Source: Pollutimonas bauzanensis_A (GTDB taxonomy: Bacteria > Pseudomonadota > Gammaproteobacteria > Burkholderiales > Burkholderiaceae_B). From it: a stretch of 23,036 nt of DNA. Shown here piece by piece: positions 8,147-16,821 of the stretch (within the stretch, counting starts at the first letter, position 1; every line of letters starts with the position of its first letter). The notes under the pieces are model-generated. The model was not told where the DNA came from and did no database searches. It saw only the letters and a list, made by a program, of their open reading frames with translations. The translations under genes and the position numbers were made by a program. The stretch covers positions 1 to 23,036 of the forward strand of contig NZ_JBEBUX010000061.1 in assembly GCF_040393045.1 (NCBI RefSeq). Direction: 5' to 3'.

Positions 8147-8165
8147 GCACCACGCATGCCGGCTA
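8131..8165 (-). terminator. Terminator-like hairpin after the olsB-type gene
   Basis: TAGCCGGC and GCCGGCTA (8158-8165 and 8141-8148) form a perfect 8-bp stem with a 9-nt loop that includes the gene's TAG stop. The run of five T on the minus strand begins 4 nt later than usual. An alternative ATGCG/CGCAT stem ends right at the T-run, so two mutually exclusive folds are possible. Confidence 0.6.
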
Positions 8166-8945
8166 TTCGATCCCGAAATGGCGGCGATAACGGGGATCCA
8201 TACTATTGATATCCAGCAGCACTGGGAAATCGGCGGTATTGAAATCAGGATCCCAAGCGGGTTCACCGCAAATTTGAGCCCCAAGATTCAAATAGCCTTT
8301 GATAAGCGGTGGCACACGAGCGGGCAAGGCACTATCAAGACGCTCGACGGGATACCTGTTCAAAGGCGCAAGGTGGGGCAAATCAGGGTGATTCGCCATC
8401 TTCTTACTGGCTAAACGCCATACCTGAGCGGCGGTAACGCCACCATCGCGCAGGCTTACACTTGCGCACCCCAGCACATGGCGCAAACCCAGGTTCTTCA
8501 CCAAGGTTGCCACGCCCGACCATAGCAGCATGATCACTGAGCCATTTCGGTAATCCGGGTGCGTGCAAGACCGTCCCACCTCGACCAGTTCGTTGTACAT
8601 TGTGCCCAGTCCGGCAAGATCGAATTCGGATTCCGAATAATAACCGCCCGCCTTCTTTGCATTGGCAGGGGTCAACAGGCGGTATGTACCTACGACGCGG
8701 CCACTCCCCGCCTCGGTGACCATAAGATGTTCGCACCAGGGATCGTAGCGGTCGCTATCCAGCCCATCGGTCGCCCCAGGAAATACCGCGTTCATTTCCT
8801 CGGTAAAGATATCGTAGCGTAAGCGCTGTATGGCTTCGAGTTCTTCGTTGCTACGCGCTAGCCCCATGACTAAGCCGCCAGGGGGAGAACAGGACCACAC
8901 AGCACCTTTTGCTGCTTCAGGACGAATACGTGCAAGTTCGAGCAT
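8163..8945 (-). CDS. olsB: OlsB-type ornithine N-acyltransferase (GNAT-fold, hemolysin-like family)
   Basis: OlsB-type enzymes transfer a 3-hydroxyacyl chain from acyl carrier protein to the alpha-amino group of ornithine, the first step of ornithine-lipid synthesis. The 260-residue protein shows the family pattern: LRYDIFTEEM, DRYDPWCEHLMV, GRVVGTYRLL and the core ELVEVGRSCTHPDYRNGSVIMLLW. The start is supported by GGAG 8 nt upstream. It lies 70 nt after glmM. Ornithine lipids replace phospholipids during phosphate starvation in several bacteria, so its position near pst and ppk is suggestive, but no Pho box is visible upstream. The olsA partner is not in this window. The family is sure; the exact substrate is likely but inferred. 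Confidence 0.75.
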   Translation of the reverse strand: MLELARIRPEAAKGAVWSCSPPGGLVMGLARSNEELEAIQRLRYDIFTEEMNAVFPGATDGLDSDRYDPWCEHLMVTEAGSGRVVGTYRLLTPANAKKAGGYYSESEFDLAGLGTMYNELVEVGRSCTHPDYRNGSVIMLLWSGVATLVKNLGLRHVLGCASVSLRDGGVTAAQVWRLASKKMANHPDLPHLAPLNRYPVERLDSALPARVPPLIKGYLNLGAQICGEPAWDPDFNTADFPVLLDINSMDPRYRRHFGIE

Positions 8946-9015
8946 TTAGAATCTCCGTAAACACCCCACGATTATCCGTGTGGAATGTTACAGATTCTTG
9001 ATGCCCATATTACGT

Positions 9016-10356
9016 CTAGGTTAAATTCACCGCCACAAGCTGCCGCACCCCTTCTTCGGCCAAGGTAGCGTCTTCTGCCTCTACCATCAGGCGCAATTTA
9101 GGTTCAGTACCCGATGCGCGTATTAATACCCGGCCCCGGCCATTCAGTTGCTGCTCCACTTTCTGCTGGGCAGCCTGCAGGCCAGCATGGTTCTGCCATT
9201 GCACGCCAGGCGCCAATGGCACATTGACCATCCTCTGGGGATACATTTTTAACTCCGACACTAAGTCGGCAAGGCCCTGCCCACTACGGCTCATGGCGGT
9301 AAGCACCTGCAAAGCGGCAATGATCCCGTCGCCCGTGGTGTGGCAATCCAGACATAGCAAATGGCCGGAACTTTCCCCACCGTACAGCCAGCCCCGTTTT
9401 TGCATACTTTCCAGCACATAGCGATCGCCGACCTTGGCACGATCGAAACCGACCCCAAGCACCTGCATTTGCTTTTCGAAGCCAAAATTGGTCATCAATG
9501 TGCCAACCACACCGTCGACAGTGCGTTGCGTCATGCGGTCGCGCACGATCGCATATAGCAACTCGTCACCGTTGTAGATTCGCCCCGAGCCGTCAACCAT
9601 CTGCAAGCGATCGGCATCGCCATCCAGCGCTATGCCAATGTCTGCGCCTCGGGCCTTCACCTCGGCCGCCAAATGCTCGGGATGCATCGCGCCTACGCCT
9701 TCGTTGATATTGAGCCCGTCAGGCTGGCAACCGATGGCGAACACTTCCGCGCCCAGCTCACGAAAAACATGAGGGGCAATGTTGTACGCAGCGCCGTTAG
9801 CGGCATCCACCACAATGGAAATACCCGAGAGGTCAAGCTCGTTGGGGAAAGTGCTTTTGCAGAATTCAATATATCGGCCCGCTGCATCATCTATACGGCG
9901 GGCGCGCCCCAAGGCTTCGGAACTGACGCAGCCCAGAGGCTCGTCGATAGCAGCTTCGATCTCGGCCTCGAGCTCATCGGGCAGCTTCATGCCCTGCGCA
10001 GAGAAGAATTTGATGCCATTGTCTTGGTAGGGATTATGCGAAGCACTAATCACAATACCCGCCACCAGCCTCAACGCCCGTGTCAGATATGCCACAGCAG
10101 GCGTCGGCACGGGCCCGGCCAACAGCACGTCGATTCCGGCCGCCGACAACCCAGCCTCTAGGGCAGATTCCAGCATATAACCCGAAATGCGAGTGTCTTT
10201 GCCAATAACCACAGCCGGGCGGCCACGCCCCGGATGCTGGCGGGCGAGGACCCGGCCAGCGGCATAGCCTAGCCGAAGCGCGAACTCAGCATTGATGGTT
10301 GGGCCGCCAACTTCGCCGCGCACGCCATCGGTACCAAAATATTTTCGGTCAGTCAT
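9016..10356 (-). CDS. glmM: Phosphoglucosamine mutase GlmM
   Basis: GlmM converts glucosamine-6-phosphate to glucosamine-1-phosphate for peptidoglycan and LPS precursor synthesis. Motifs are KYFGTDGVRG at the N-terminus, the phosphoserine active site ISASHNPYQDNG (serine at about residue 106), the metal loop DGDADRLQ near 240, and the C-terminal phosphate-binding RASGTEPKLR. The frame could start two codons earlier at 10362. I prefer 10356 (446 residues, MTDRKYFG) because GGAA then sits 7 nt upstream and the ATG overlaps the folP stop as ATGA, the usual coupled arrangement. The folP-glmM pair is conserved from E. coli; there secG follows, here an olsB-type gene does. Confidence 0.95.
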   Translation of the reverse strand: MTDRKYFGTDGVRGEVGGPTINAEFALRLGYAAGRVLARQHPGRGRPAVVIGKDTRISGYMLESALEAGLSAAGIDVLLAGPVPTPAVAYLTRALRLVAGIVISASHNPYQDNGIKFFSAQGMKLPDELEAEIEAAIDEPLGCVSSEALGRARRIDDAAGRYIEFCKSTFPNELDLSGISIVVDAANGAAYNIAPHVFRELGAEVFAIGCQPDGLNINEGVGAMHPEHLAAEVKARGADIGIALDGDADRLQMVDGSGRIYNGDELLYAIVRDRMTQRTVDGVVGTLMTNFGFEKQMQVLGVGFDRAKVGDRYVLESMQKRGWLYGGESSGHLLCLDCHTTGDGIIAALQVLTAMSRSGQGLADLVSELKMYPQRMVNVPLAPGVQWQNHAGLQAAQQKVEQQLNGRGRVLIRASGTEPKLRLMVEAEDATLAEEGVRQLVAVNLT

Positions 10357-11192
10357 ATCCATGTTCCATATTCAATTGCTTGCCATACCTTGACGGCATC
10401 CACCGTCGCGGCAACATCATGTACCCGTATGATATGCGCGCCGCGGGCTACGCCCGCCAACGCTGCAGCCACACTGCCGCCCTGCCTTTCCGCGGGTAAA
10501 CGCCCTGTCACGTGGCCTATCATGGATTTACGCGATAAACCAAGGAGCCACGGATAGCCATCATTATCGATCTTATCCAGATTGCGTAGCATCTGGTAGT
10601 TTTGCCGAGGTGTTTTTCCGAAACCAAAGCCTGGATCCAGCACAATCCGCCTTTTGTCGATACCGGCGTTTATCATGGCCTGCACGCGGGCGTGCAGGAA
10701 TTCGCCTACCTCGAGCAAGACATCGTCGTAACGCGGCGCTTGCTGCATAGTTTTAGGGTCGCCCTGCATATGCATGACGCAAAGACCACAACGAGATCCT
10801 GCAACGGCCTCTACAGCGCCATCGTGGCGAAATCCGTAAATATCATTGATCATGTCCGCGCCGGCGTCCAATGCCTGCCGCATCACTTCGGGCTTGAACG
10901 TATCGATGGACAAAGGAATGCCAGTCTCAACCAGGCCCTCTATGACAGGCAAGATGCGTTTCAACTCATCTGCTGCAGAGACGGGCTCAGCGCCAGGGCG
11001 TGTCGATTCGCCGCCGATATCAAGCATCTCGGCGCCCTGAGCGATAAGCTCCCGGGCATGGGCGATGGCAGCATCGGCTTCTACGTGGTGGAGAGTATTG
11101 GAGAAAGAGTCTGGGGTGACATTAACGATCCCCATAATTAATGGGCGCTCGAGCCTCAGCTCGAAGCGCCCACAAACCAAGTTTGAGCTCAT
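10353..11192 (-). CDS. folP: Dihydropteroate synthase FolP
   Basis: FolP condenses 4-aminobenzoate with the pterin pyrophosphate to form dihydropteroate in folate synthesis; it is the sulfonamide target. The 279-residue protein has every signature: IMGIVNVTPDSFS (19-31), DIGGESTRPGA (58-68), SIDT (95-98), INDIYG (115-120), the pterin-site DPGFGFGKT (186-194), LLGLSRKS (216-223) and RVHDV (256-260). It starts 18 nt after the ftsH stop and its own stop overlaps the glmM start, so ftsH, folP and glmM are probably cotranscribed. No resistance-type insertion is obvious near the pterin or loop regions. Confidence 0.97.
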   Translation of the reverse strand: MSSNLVCGRFELRLERPLIMGIVNVTPDSFSNTLHHVEADAAIAHARELIAQGAEMLDIGGESTRPGAEPVSAADELKRILPVIEGLVETGIPLSIDTFKPEVMRQALDAGADMINDIYGFRHDGAVEAVAGSRCGLCVMHMQGDPKTMQQAPRYDDVLLEVGEFLHARVQAMINAGIDKRRIVLDPGFGFGKTPRQNYQMLRNLDKIDNDGYPWLLGLSRKSMIGHVTGRLPAERQGGSVAAALAGVARGAHIIRVHDVAATVDAVKVWQAIEYGTWI

Positions 11193-11210
11193 TGGCGTAA
11201 TACTTGAAGC

Positions 11211-13109
<1,899 letters not shown>

Positions 13110-13151
13110 AGCCAACCTCCTACTTGTAACCACGACTTGCCAAACCCCCGC

Positions 13152-13179
13152 AAATACGGCAGCCAAACAAGTATTTCAA
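13152..13179 (-). promoter_or_regulatory. Candidate heat-shock (sigma-32) promoter of ftsH
   Basis: On the minus strand TTGAAA (13179-13174) and CCGTATTT (13159-13152) are separated by 14 nt. The second box matches the sigma-32 -10 CCCCATNT at 6 of 8 positions, and the spacing fits that class. It lies in the 121-nt rlmE-ftsH gap, about 45 nt before the ftsH TTG. ftsH is heat-induced in E. coli, though there the promoter is upstream of rlmE. Confidence 0.5.
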
Positions 13180-13230
13180 TGACTCATTCTACTCGAAAGA
13201 AAGAATCCTGTTTGTCAAAAAATACCCAAC

Positions 13231-13866
13231 CTAAGGCTTAAGACGACGCGCCACCAAAAAGGTCTCGGAAGACTTATCGCGCGACGCTTTGGGCTTTCGC
13301 TCTACTACCCGTTGAAAACGTTGCTTGAACGATTCCACGATTTGAGAGAACCCGCTGCCATGAAATGCTTTGACAATAAGCGCGCCATCGGACTTTAGGT
13401 GATGGCAAGCGAAATCGAGCGCTAGATCACATACATGCTGAATTCTAGCTGAATCGGCTGAACCTACTCCAGATAAATTGGGGGCCATGTCTGAAATCAC
13501 AAGGTCTACTTGCTGGCCATTGAGCAATTTTTTCAATTGTTCTAGTATGGAGTCTTCGCGAAAGTCGCCGAGTATGAATTCGACATCCGCAATAGGATCC
13601 ATCGGCAACATGTCCAGCGCAATAATCCGCCCGTCTATCACGCCACCCGCACCAACCAGGCGCTCGCGTGCAATTTGCGACCAACTGCCAGGCGCCGAGC
13701 CCAGGTCGACCACAATATCGCCACGATGCAACAGTTTTTCTGCATCGAGAATTTCCGACAATTTAAAGGCCGCACGGGCCCGATACCCCTTTTGTTGCGC
13801 CATTTTGACGTAGGGATCATTTATATGCTGCTGAATCCACTCTTTTGAGAATTTTTTTTTGGCCAT
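13231..13866 (-). CDS. rlmE: 23S rRNA 2'-O-methyltransferase RlmE (FtsJ/RrmJ)
   Basis: RlmE methylates the 2'-OH of U2552 in 23S rRNA, a late step in 50S subunit assembly, using S-adenosylmethionine. The 211-residue protein is the family length. It has YRARAAFKL with Lys35, the SAM motif VDLGSAPGSW (53-62), ISDMAPNLSG with Asp126, LIVKAFHGSGF with Lys166 and SSETFLVA with Glu201, so the K-D-K-E tetrad is complete. The start ATG has GGGA immediately adjacent, too close for a normal Shine-Dalgarno. A candidate promoter at 13881-13910 would give a leader of under 10 nt. It is divergent from yhbY, with 17 bp between start codons, and upstream of ftsH as in E. coli. Confidence 0.97.
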   Translation of the reverse strand: MAKKKFSKEWIQQHINDPYVKMAQQKGYRARAAFKLSEILDAEKLLHRGDIVVDLGSAPGSWSQIARERLVGAGGVIDGRIIALDMLPMDPIADVEFILGDFREDSILEQLKKLLNGQQVDLVISDMAPNLSGVGSADSARIQHVCDLALDFACHHLKSDGALIVKAFHGSGFSQIVESFKQRFQRVVERKPKASRDKSSETFLVARRLKP

Positions 13867-13871
13867 TCCCG

Positions 13872-13877
13872 TACAAT
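13872..13877 (+). promoter_or_regulatory. -10 of a candidate leaderless yhbY promoter
   Basis: TACAAT ends 6 nt before the A of the yhbY ATG, so transcription would begin at or next to the start codon. No Shine-Dalgarno sequence is present in front of that ATG. TTGAGA at 13845-13850 is 21 bp away, too far for a normal -35. Confidence 0.45.
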
Positions 13878-13880
13878 CTC

Positions 13881-13910
13881 ATTATGCCAAAACTCGACAT
13901 TACTTCCCAA
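13881..13910 (-). promoter_or_regulatory. Candidate rlmE promoter inside the start of yhbY
   Basis: TTGGGA (13910-13905) and CATAAT (13886-13881) on the minus strand are 18 bp apart. The -10 overlaps the yhbY start codon. The predicted start is near 13874, leaving a leader of about 8 nt. Confidence 0.4.
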
Positions 13911-14447
13911 GAGCGTAGCGCACTTCGCGCCGCCGCCCACCCTTTGCGTCCGGTCGTACTGATTGGAGACCGGGGCTTATCCGAATCGGTGCTAAAAGAA
14001 ATCGATCTTAATCTGAACTCGCACCAGCTTATCAAGGTACGTGTTGCAGACGACGATCGTGAAGCGCGCATCGCCATGCTCGAAACCATCTGCGACACGC
14101 TATCGTGCGCCCTGGTTCATCACCTGGGCAAAACCCTGATCATTTATCGTCCCGATACCGCCGCGGAACGCGCCGTCATCGAGGCAGAAAACGCCACGCG
14201 CGCCCTGCGCAAGCCGTCGGAACCGCACACACCCAAAAAGCTGGCGGCCCAAGGCGTTACCCGCACCCGGCGCACTGAAAAAGCCAAGCGTGCGGCCCTT
14301 AAAACCGAAAGGCTGGAAGCTGCGGCGCCGAAAGCTCGCCGTGCTGCGGTATCTCCGGCACGACCGGCCCACGCCATACCGCGCCGCGCAGGCAGTGCGA
14401 TGTCGCTACGGGCTGGACGCCGCGCGCCAAACACCGGCAAGCGCTGA
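13884..14447 (+). CDS. yhbY: YhbY-type CRM-domain RNA-binding protein with long basic tail
   Basis: YhbY proteins bind pre-50S ribosomal particles through a CRM domain. Residues 1-97 cover that domain: MPKLDITSQERSALRA, then PVVLIGDRGLSESVLKEI with the RNA-binding GxxG loop (28-31), and ALVHHLGKTLIIYRP. A further ~90 residues rich in Arg, Lys and Ala follow, with repeated basic patches (TRTRRTEKAKRAALK). E. coli YhbY has only about 97 residues. The tail is probably disordered and may add non-specific RNA contact. The ATG at 13884 is chosen over an in-frame one 13 codons upstream, because the family begins at MPKL. It diverges from rlmE as in E. coli. A bidirectional-looking terminator follows. 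Confidence 0.9.
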   Translation: MPKLDITSQERSALRAAAHPLRPVVLIGDRGLSESVLKEIDLNLNSHQLIKVRVADDDREARIAMLETICDTLSCALVHHLGKTLIIYRPDTAAERAVIEAENATRALRKPSEPHTPKKLAAQGVTRTRRTEKAKRAALKTERLEAAAPKARRAAVSPARPAHAIPRRAGSAMSLRAGRRAPNTGKR

Positions 14448-14466
14448 TACCAACTGCGCAAATTAT

Positions 14467-14503
14467 AAAGCCCAATGCACACCGTGCATGGGCTTTTCTT
14501 TTT
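14467..14503 (+). terminator. Intrinsic terminator after yhbY, possibly bidirectional
   Basis: AAAGCCC-(A)-ATGCAC pairs with GTGCAT-GGGCTTT around a 3-nt loop, with one bulged A. TTCTTTTT follows on the plus strand. On the minus strand the tail is TTTATAATTTG, weaker. It lies between convergent yhbY and greA. Confidence 0.85.
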
Positions 14504-14549
14504 GAACTGCGCATTGTACGCCAGCAGCCAATGCCGCCGGCGACTTGAA

Positions 14550-15026
14550 TTACAAATAACTGACGTTCAGCACTTCGAATTCACGGATTCCGGCAGGCGC
14601 CTTCACCGACACGACATCGCCTTCGCCTTTACCGATAAGCGCACGCGCCACCGGGCTGGAAACCGAAATCATGTTGGAGCGGATATCGGCTTCGACATCC
14701 CCAACTATTTGGTAGGTAACCCGCTCGCCGGATTCTAGATCTTCGATTTCGACGGTAGCGCCAAACACGGCTTTGCCTTCGACATCAAGCGCAGCAGGGT
14801 CAATAATTTGTGCGTTGGACAAGGTGCCTTCCAGCTCCTGGATACGGCCTTCGACGAATGCCTGGCGTTCCCGCGCAGCGTCGTACTCGGCGTTTTCGGA
14901 AAGGTCGCCTTGAGCCCGGGCTTCGGCGATGGAGCCGATAACCTCGGGACGTTCTATGGTTTTCAAGCGATGTAGCTCTGCTTGCAGGCGCTCAGCGCCA
15001 CGTGCTGTCAACGGTATCGCAGACAT
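14550..15026 (-). CDS. greA: Transcription elongation factor GreA
   Basis: GreA inserts its coiled coil into the RNA polymerase secondary channel and stimulates cleavage of backtracked RNA. The 158-residue protein is the family length. The coiled-coil N-terminal domain carries the acidic tip GDLSENAEYDAARE (40-53) with Asp41 and Glu44, the residues that act at the active site. The C-terminal FKBP-like domain ends with GIREFEVLNVSYL. The start has AGGA 6 nt upstream. A strong intrinsic terminator lies in the leader only about 25 nt before the ATG, so greA may be controlled by premature termination. It is convergent with yhbY, and its synteny with yhbY-rlmE-ftsH is conserved in E. coli. Confidence 0.97.
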   Translation of the reverse strand: MSAIPLTARGAERLQAELHRLKTIERPEVIGSIAEARAQGDLSENAEYDAARERQAFVEGRIQELEGTLSNAQIIDPAALDVEGKAVFGATVEIEDLESGERVTYQIVGDVEADIRSNMISVSSPVARALIGKGEGDVVSVKAPAGIREFEVLNVSYL

Positions 15027-15040
15027 AATATTCCTGAATA

Positions 15041-15074
15041 AAAAGTAAAAAGACGCTCCTCACGAAGGAGCGCC
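15041..15074 (-). terminator. Intrinsic terminator in the greA leader
   Basis: On the minus strand GGCGCTCC (15074-15067) pairs with GGAGCGTC (15059-15052) through 8 bp with one G-U around a 7-nt loop. TTTTTACTTTTT follows directly. The T-run ends about 15 nt before the greA start codon. A separate terminator for the upstream uracil permease gene exists at 15171-15203, so this one is probably a greA attenuator. Confidence 0.8.
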
Positions 15075-15170
15075 TAACAATGAGTTGGCCTGATAGTGCC
15101 GAATTATTTCTTTGATATGAACTAAAGGAAGCGTTGGCTTAAAGCTGTAAACAACGATTGGGTCTAGCTC

Positions 15171-15203
15171 AAAATAAAACCCCGGCCTGGGTCCAAACCG
15201 GGG
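15171..15203 (-). terminator. Intrinsic terminator of the NCS2 permease gene
   Basis: CCCCGG (15203-15198) and CCGGGG (15185-15180) pair on the minus strand around a GGACCC-containing loop. GTTTTATTTTG follows. It lies 53 nt after the permease stop. The remaining ~95 nt up to the greA leader terminator show no gene and no promoter I trust. Confidence 0.8.
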
Positions 15204-15255
15204 TATGTATGTATTGTCGGCAAACTTGGGGGAAATTGCAAGCCCCCCGAAAGGA

Positions 15256-16590
15256 TTACAGCACCCCGGGTTGGCGCGCCTTGGATCCCAAACGCAATAG
15301 TGCGTAAAGGATAATCGCACCGAATGTTGCCGTACCGATGCCGTCCAGCCTGAATGAACCGAATTGCAGTGAAAAATTACCGGCACCCAAGATTAGCGTA
15401 ACAGCAGCTACGATCAAATTGCGGTTATCGCTGAAGTCGACTTGGTTCACTACCCAGATACGGGCACCCGCTACCGCAATCAGGCCGAACACCACAATAG
15501 ACATGCCGCCCAGCACCGGACCGGGTATGGTCTGGATCAAGGCGCCGAACTTGGGTGAAAAGCCGAGCAAGATGGCGATTACCGCAGCCACCACAAATAC
15601 CAAGGTGGAATAGATGCGGGTTACCGTCATGACGCCGATGTTCTCGGCGTAAGTCGTAACGCCCGTCCCCCCTACCGCTCCCGACAGCATGGTTGCGACG
15701 CCGTCGCCCACAAAAGCCCGACCCAGATAGACATCCAGATTCTTGCCTGTCATGGCGCTGACGGCCTTGATGTGACCCAGGTTCTCGGCCACCAATATGA
15801 TAGCAACCGGCACAATGACGCTAATGGCATGCAGTTGAAATACCGGTGCGGCAAATTGCGGCAGGCCCAGCCAGGCAGCGGTCGCCACGCCGCTGAAATC
15901 AATGGCTTTGCCAAAACCCAGCACATTGGCAAAAAAGGCATAAATCAAGCATGCCAGCAACAAGCCCACCAAGATCAACAAGCGCTGCACAGTACCCCGC
16001 GTATAGACGGCAATACCGCCCACGCACAATACTGTCATCAACGCCATCAAGGCCTCGAAAGTAGAACCGCCCATCGCCCCTTTTGCCGCGATTGGAGCGA
16101 GATTCAAGCCGATTACCGCCACGATAGCGCCCGTGACGACCGGTGGCATCCAGCGATTAATCCACTCAGCCGCCCCGCCGGATCTGGCATTCATCCACCA
16201 GACCAGAAGACCGATAAGTGTATAAACCAGGCCGCAAGCAATGATGGCCCCCAAGGCAACGCCAATATTGGCATTGGCGCCCGCTCCCGCATATCCGGTA
16301 ACGGCAATGACCCCGCCGATAAAGGCAAAGCTTGAGCCCAGATAACTGGGCACGCGCCCGCCCACGAAAAGAAAAAACACCAATGTGCCTACGCCCGACA
16401 TCAGGATGGCCACATTGGCGTCGAATCCCATTAGCAGCGGAGCAAGAATGGTCGACCCGAACATCGCCACGACGTGCTGCGCCCCCATGGCAATATTCTG
16501 CGGCCAGGACAGGCATTCGTCAGGCTGCACGACAACGCCTTGAGCGCCGCCTTGTACCTTGCGCCAGCGAGGAAAATAAGAGTTCGACAT
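15256..16590 (-). CDS. NCS2-family uracil/xanthine permease (UraA/RutG-like)
   Basis: This is an inner-membrane nucleobase transporter, probably a proton symporter. The 444-residue protein is almost entirely hydrophobic, compatible with the 14-helix UraA fold. It has the family motifs ENIAMG-like QNIAMGAQHVVAMFGSTILAP (31-51), VAENLGHIKAVSAMTGK (267-283) with Glu269, and GGTGVTTYAENIG (307-319) with Glu316. These two glutamates correspond to the uracil-binding positions in UraA. Uracil is the best guess; xanthine or another pyrimidine is possible. It is a single-gene unit with its own terminator, next to greA. The start (MSNSYFPRW) has no clear Shine-Dalgarno sequence. Confidence 0.88.
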   Translation of the reverse strand: MSNSYFPRWRKVQGGAQGVVVQPDECLSWPQNIAMGAQHVVAMFGSTILAPLLMGFDANVAILMSGVGTLVFFLFVGGRVPSYLGSSFAFIGGVIAVTGYAGAGANANIGVALGAIIACGLVYTLIGLLVWWMNARSGGAAEWINRWMPPVVTGAIVAVIGLNLAPIAAKGAMGGSTFEALMALMTVLCVGGIAVYTRGTVQRLLILVGLLLACLIYAFFANVLGFGKAIDFSGVATAAWLGLPQFAAPVFQLHAISVIVPVAIILVAENLGHIKAVSAMTGKNLDVYLGRAFVGDGVATMLSGAVGGTGVTTYAENIGVMTVTRIYSTLVFVVAAVIAILLGFSPKFGALIQTIPGPVLGGMSIVVFGLIAVAGARIWVVNQVDFSDNRNLIVAAVTLILGAGNFSLQFGSFRLDGIGTATFGAIILYALLRLGSKARQPGVL

Positions 16591-16821
16591 GAAATGGGGG
16601 CCTTTTTAGGAATTAGCTGTTTTATGGTGGCAAGAGTGTACGATTATCGCGAGCCTGGCGGCAAGAACTGGCGACGCATGACACATACTTATAGTTAGCG
16701 TTTACCCCAAGTGAAAGAAGGTACGCACCTAAGGCTTATCGAGTGCATTAAAAAATGTGATTGGACGCAAACTTGACCTTTGCCTATGTTGCGAACATCC
16801 ACCATCATCAGGGAGACAAAA
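16591..16821. promoter_or_regulatory. Divergent intergenic region between the NCS2 permease and the PgtC-type operon
   Basis: The 231 nt must hold promoters for both directions. Towards the importer, TTGGAC (16761-16766) and TATGTT (16785-16790) are 18 bp apart, a weak match; TTGACC at 16773 has no good -10. No Pho box and no convincing LysR site was found. Towards the permease no promoter stands out. Confidence 0.35.

Larger units (their letters stand above)
7787..8162. other. GC-rich, gene-free intergenic element with flanking inverted repeats
   Basis: This 376-nt stretch between the convergent ppx and olsB-type genes holds no credible gene. Short open frames exist on both strands, but they lack Shine-Dalgarno sequences and recognisable protein features. 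It is bounded by two inverted copies of a ~34-nt repeat (7797-7830 and 8113-8146). Inside are further pairs: GCGCCAAT/ATTGGCGC (7846-7853 with 7882-7889) and CGTCGGCC/GGCCGACG (about 7952-7959 with 7993-8000). Base composition is richer in G+C than the neighbours. It could be a dispersed intergenic repeat element, a structured RNA, or a convergent termination region. Confidence 0.55.

Noticed and set aside
13110..13166. Longer FtsH N-terminus from the upstream ATG
   Set aside because: The extra 19 residues do not match the family, lie upstream of the strong AGGAGG, and have no Shine-Dalgarno sequence of their own.
13186..13218. TTGACA and TAGAAT upstream of ftsH as a sigma-70 promoter
   Set aside because: The spacer is 21 bp, too long for normal use. 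The sigma-32-like pair nearer the gene fits better.
15060..15386. 108-codon minus-strand frame overlapping the NCS2 permease
   Set aside because: It reads through two hairpin terminators and the permease in another frame, so it is not a plausible gene.
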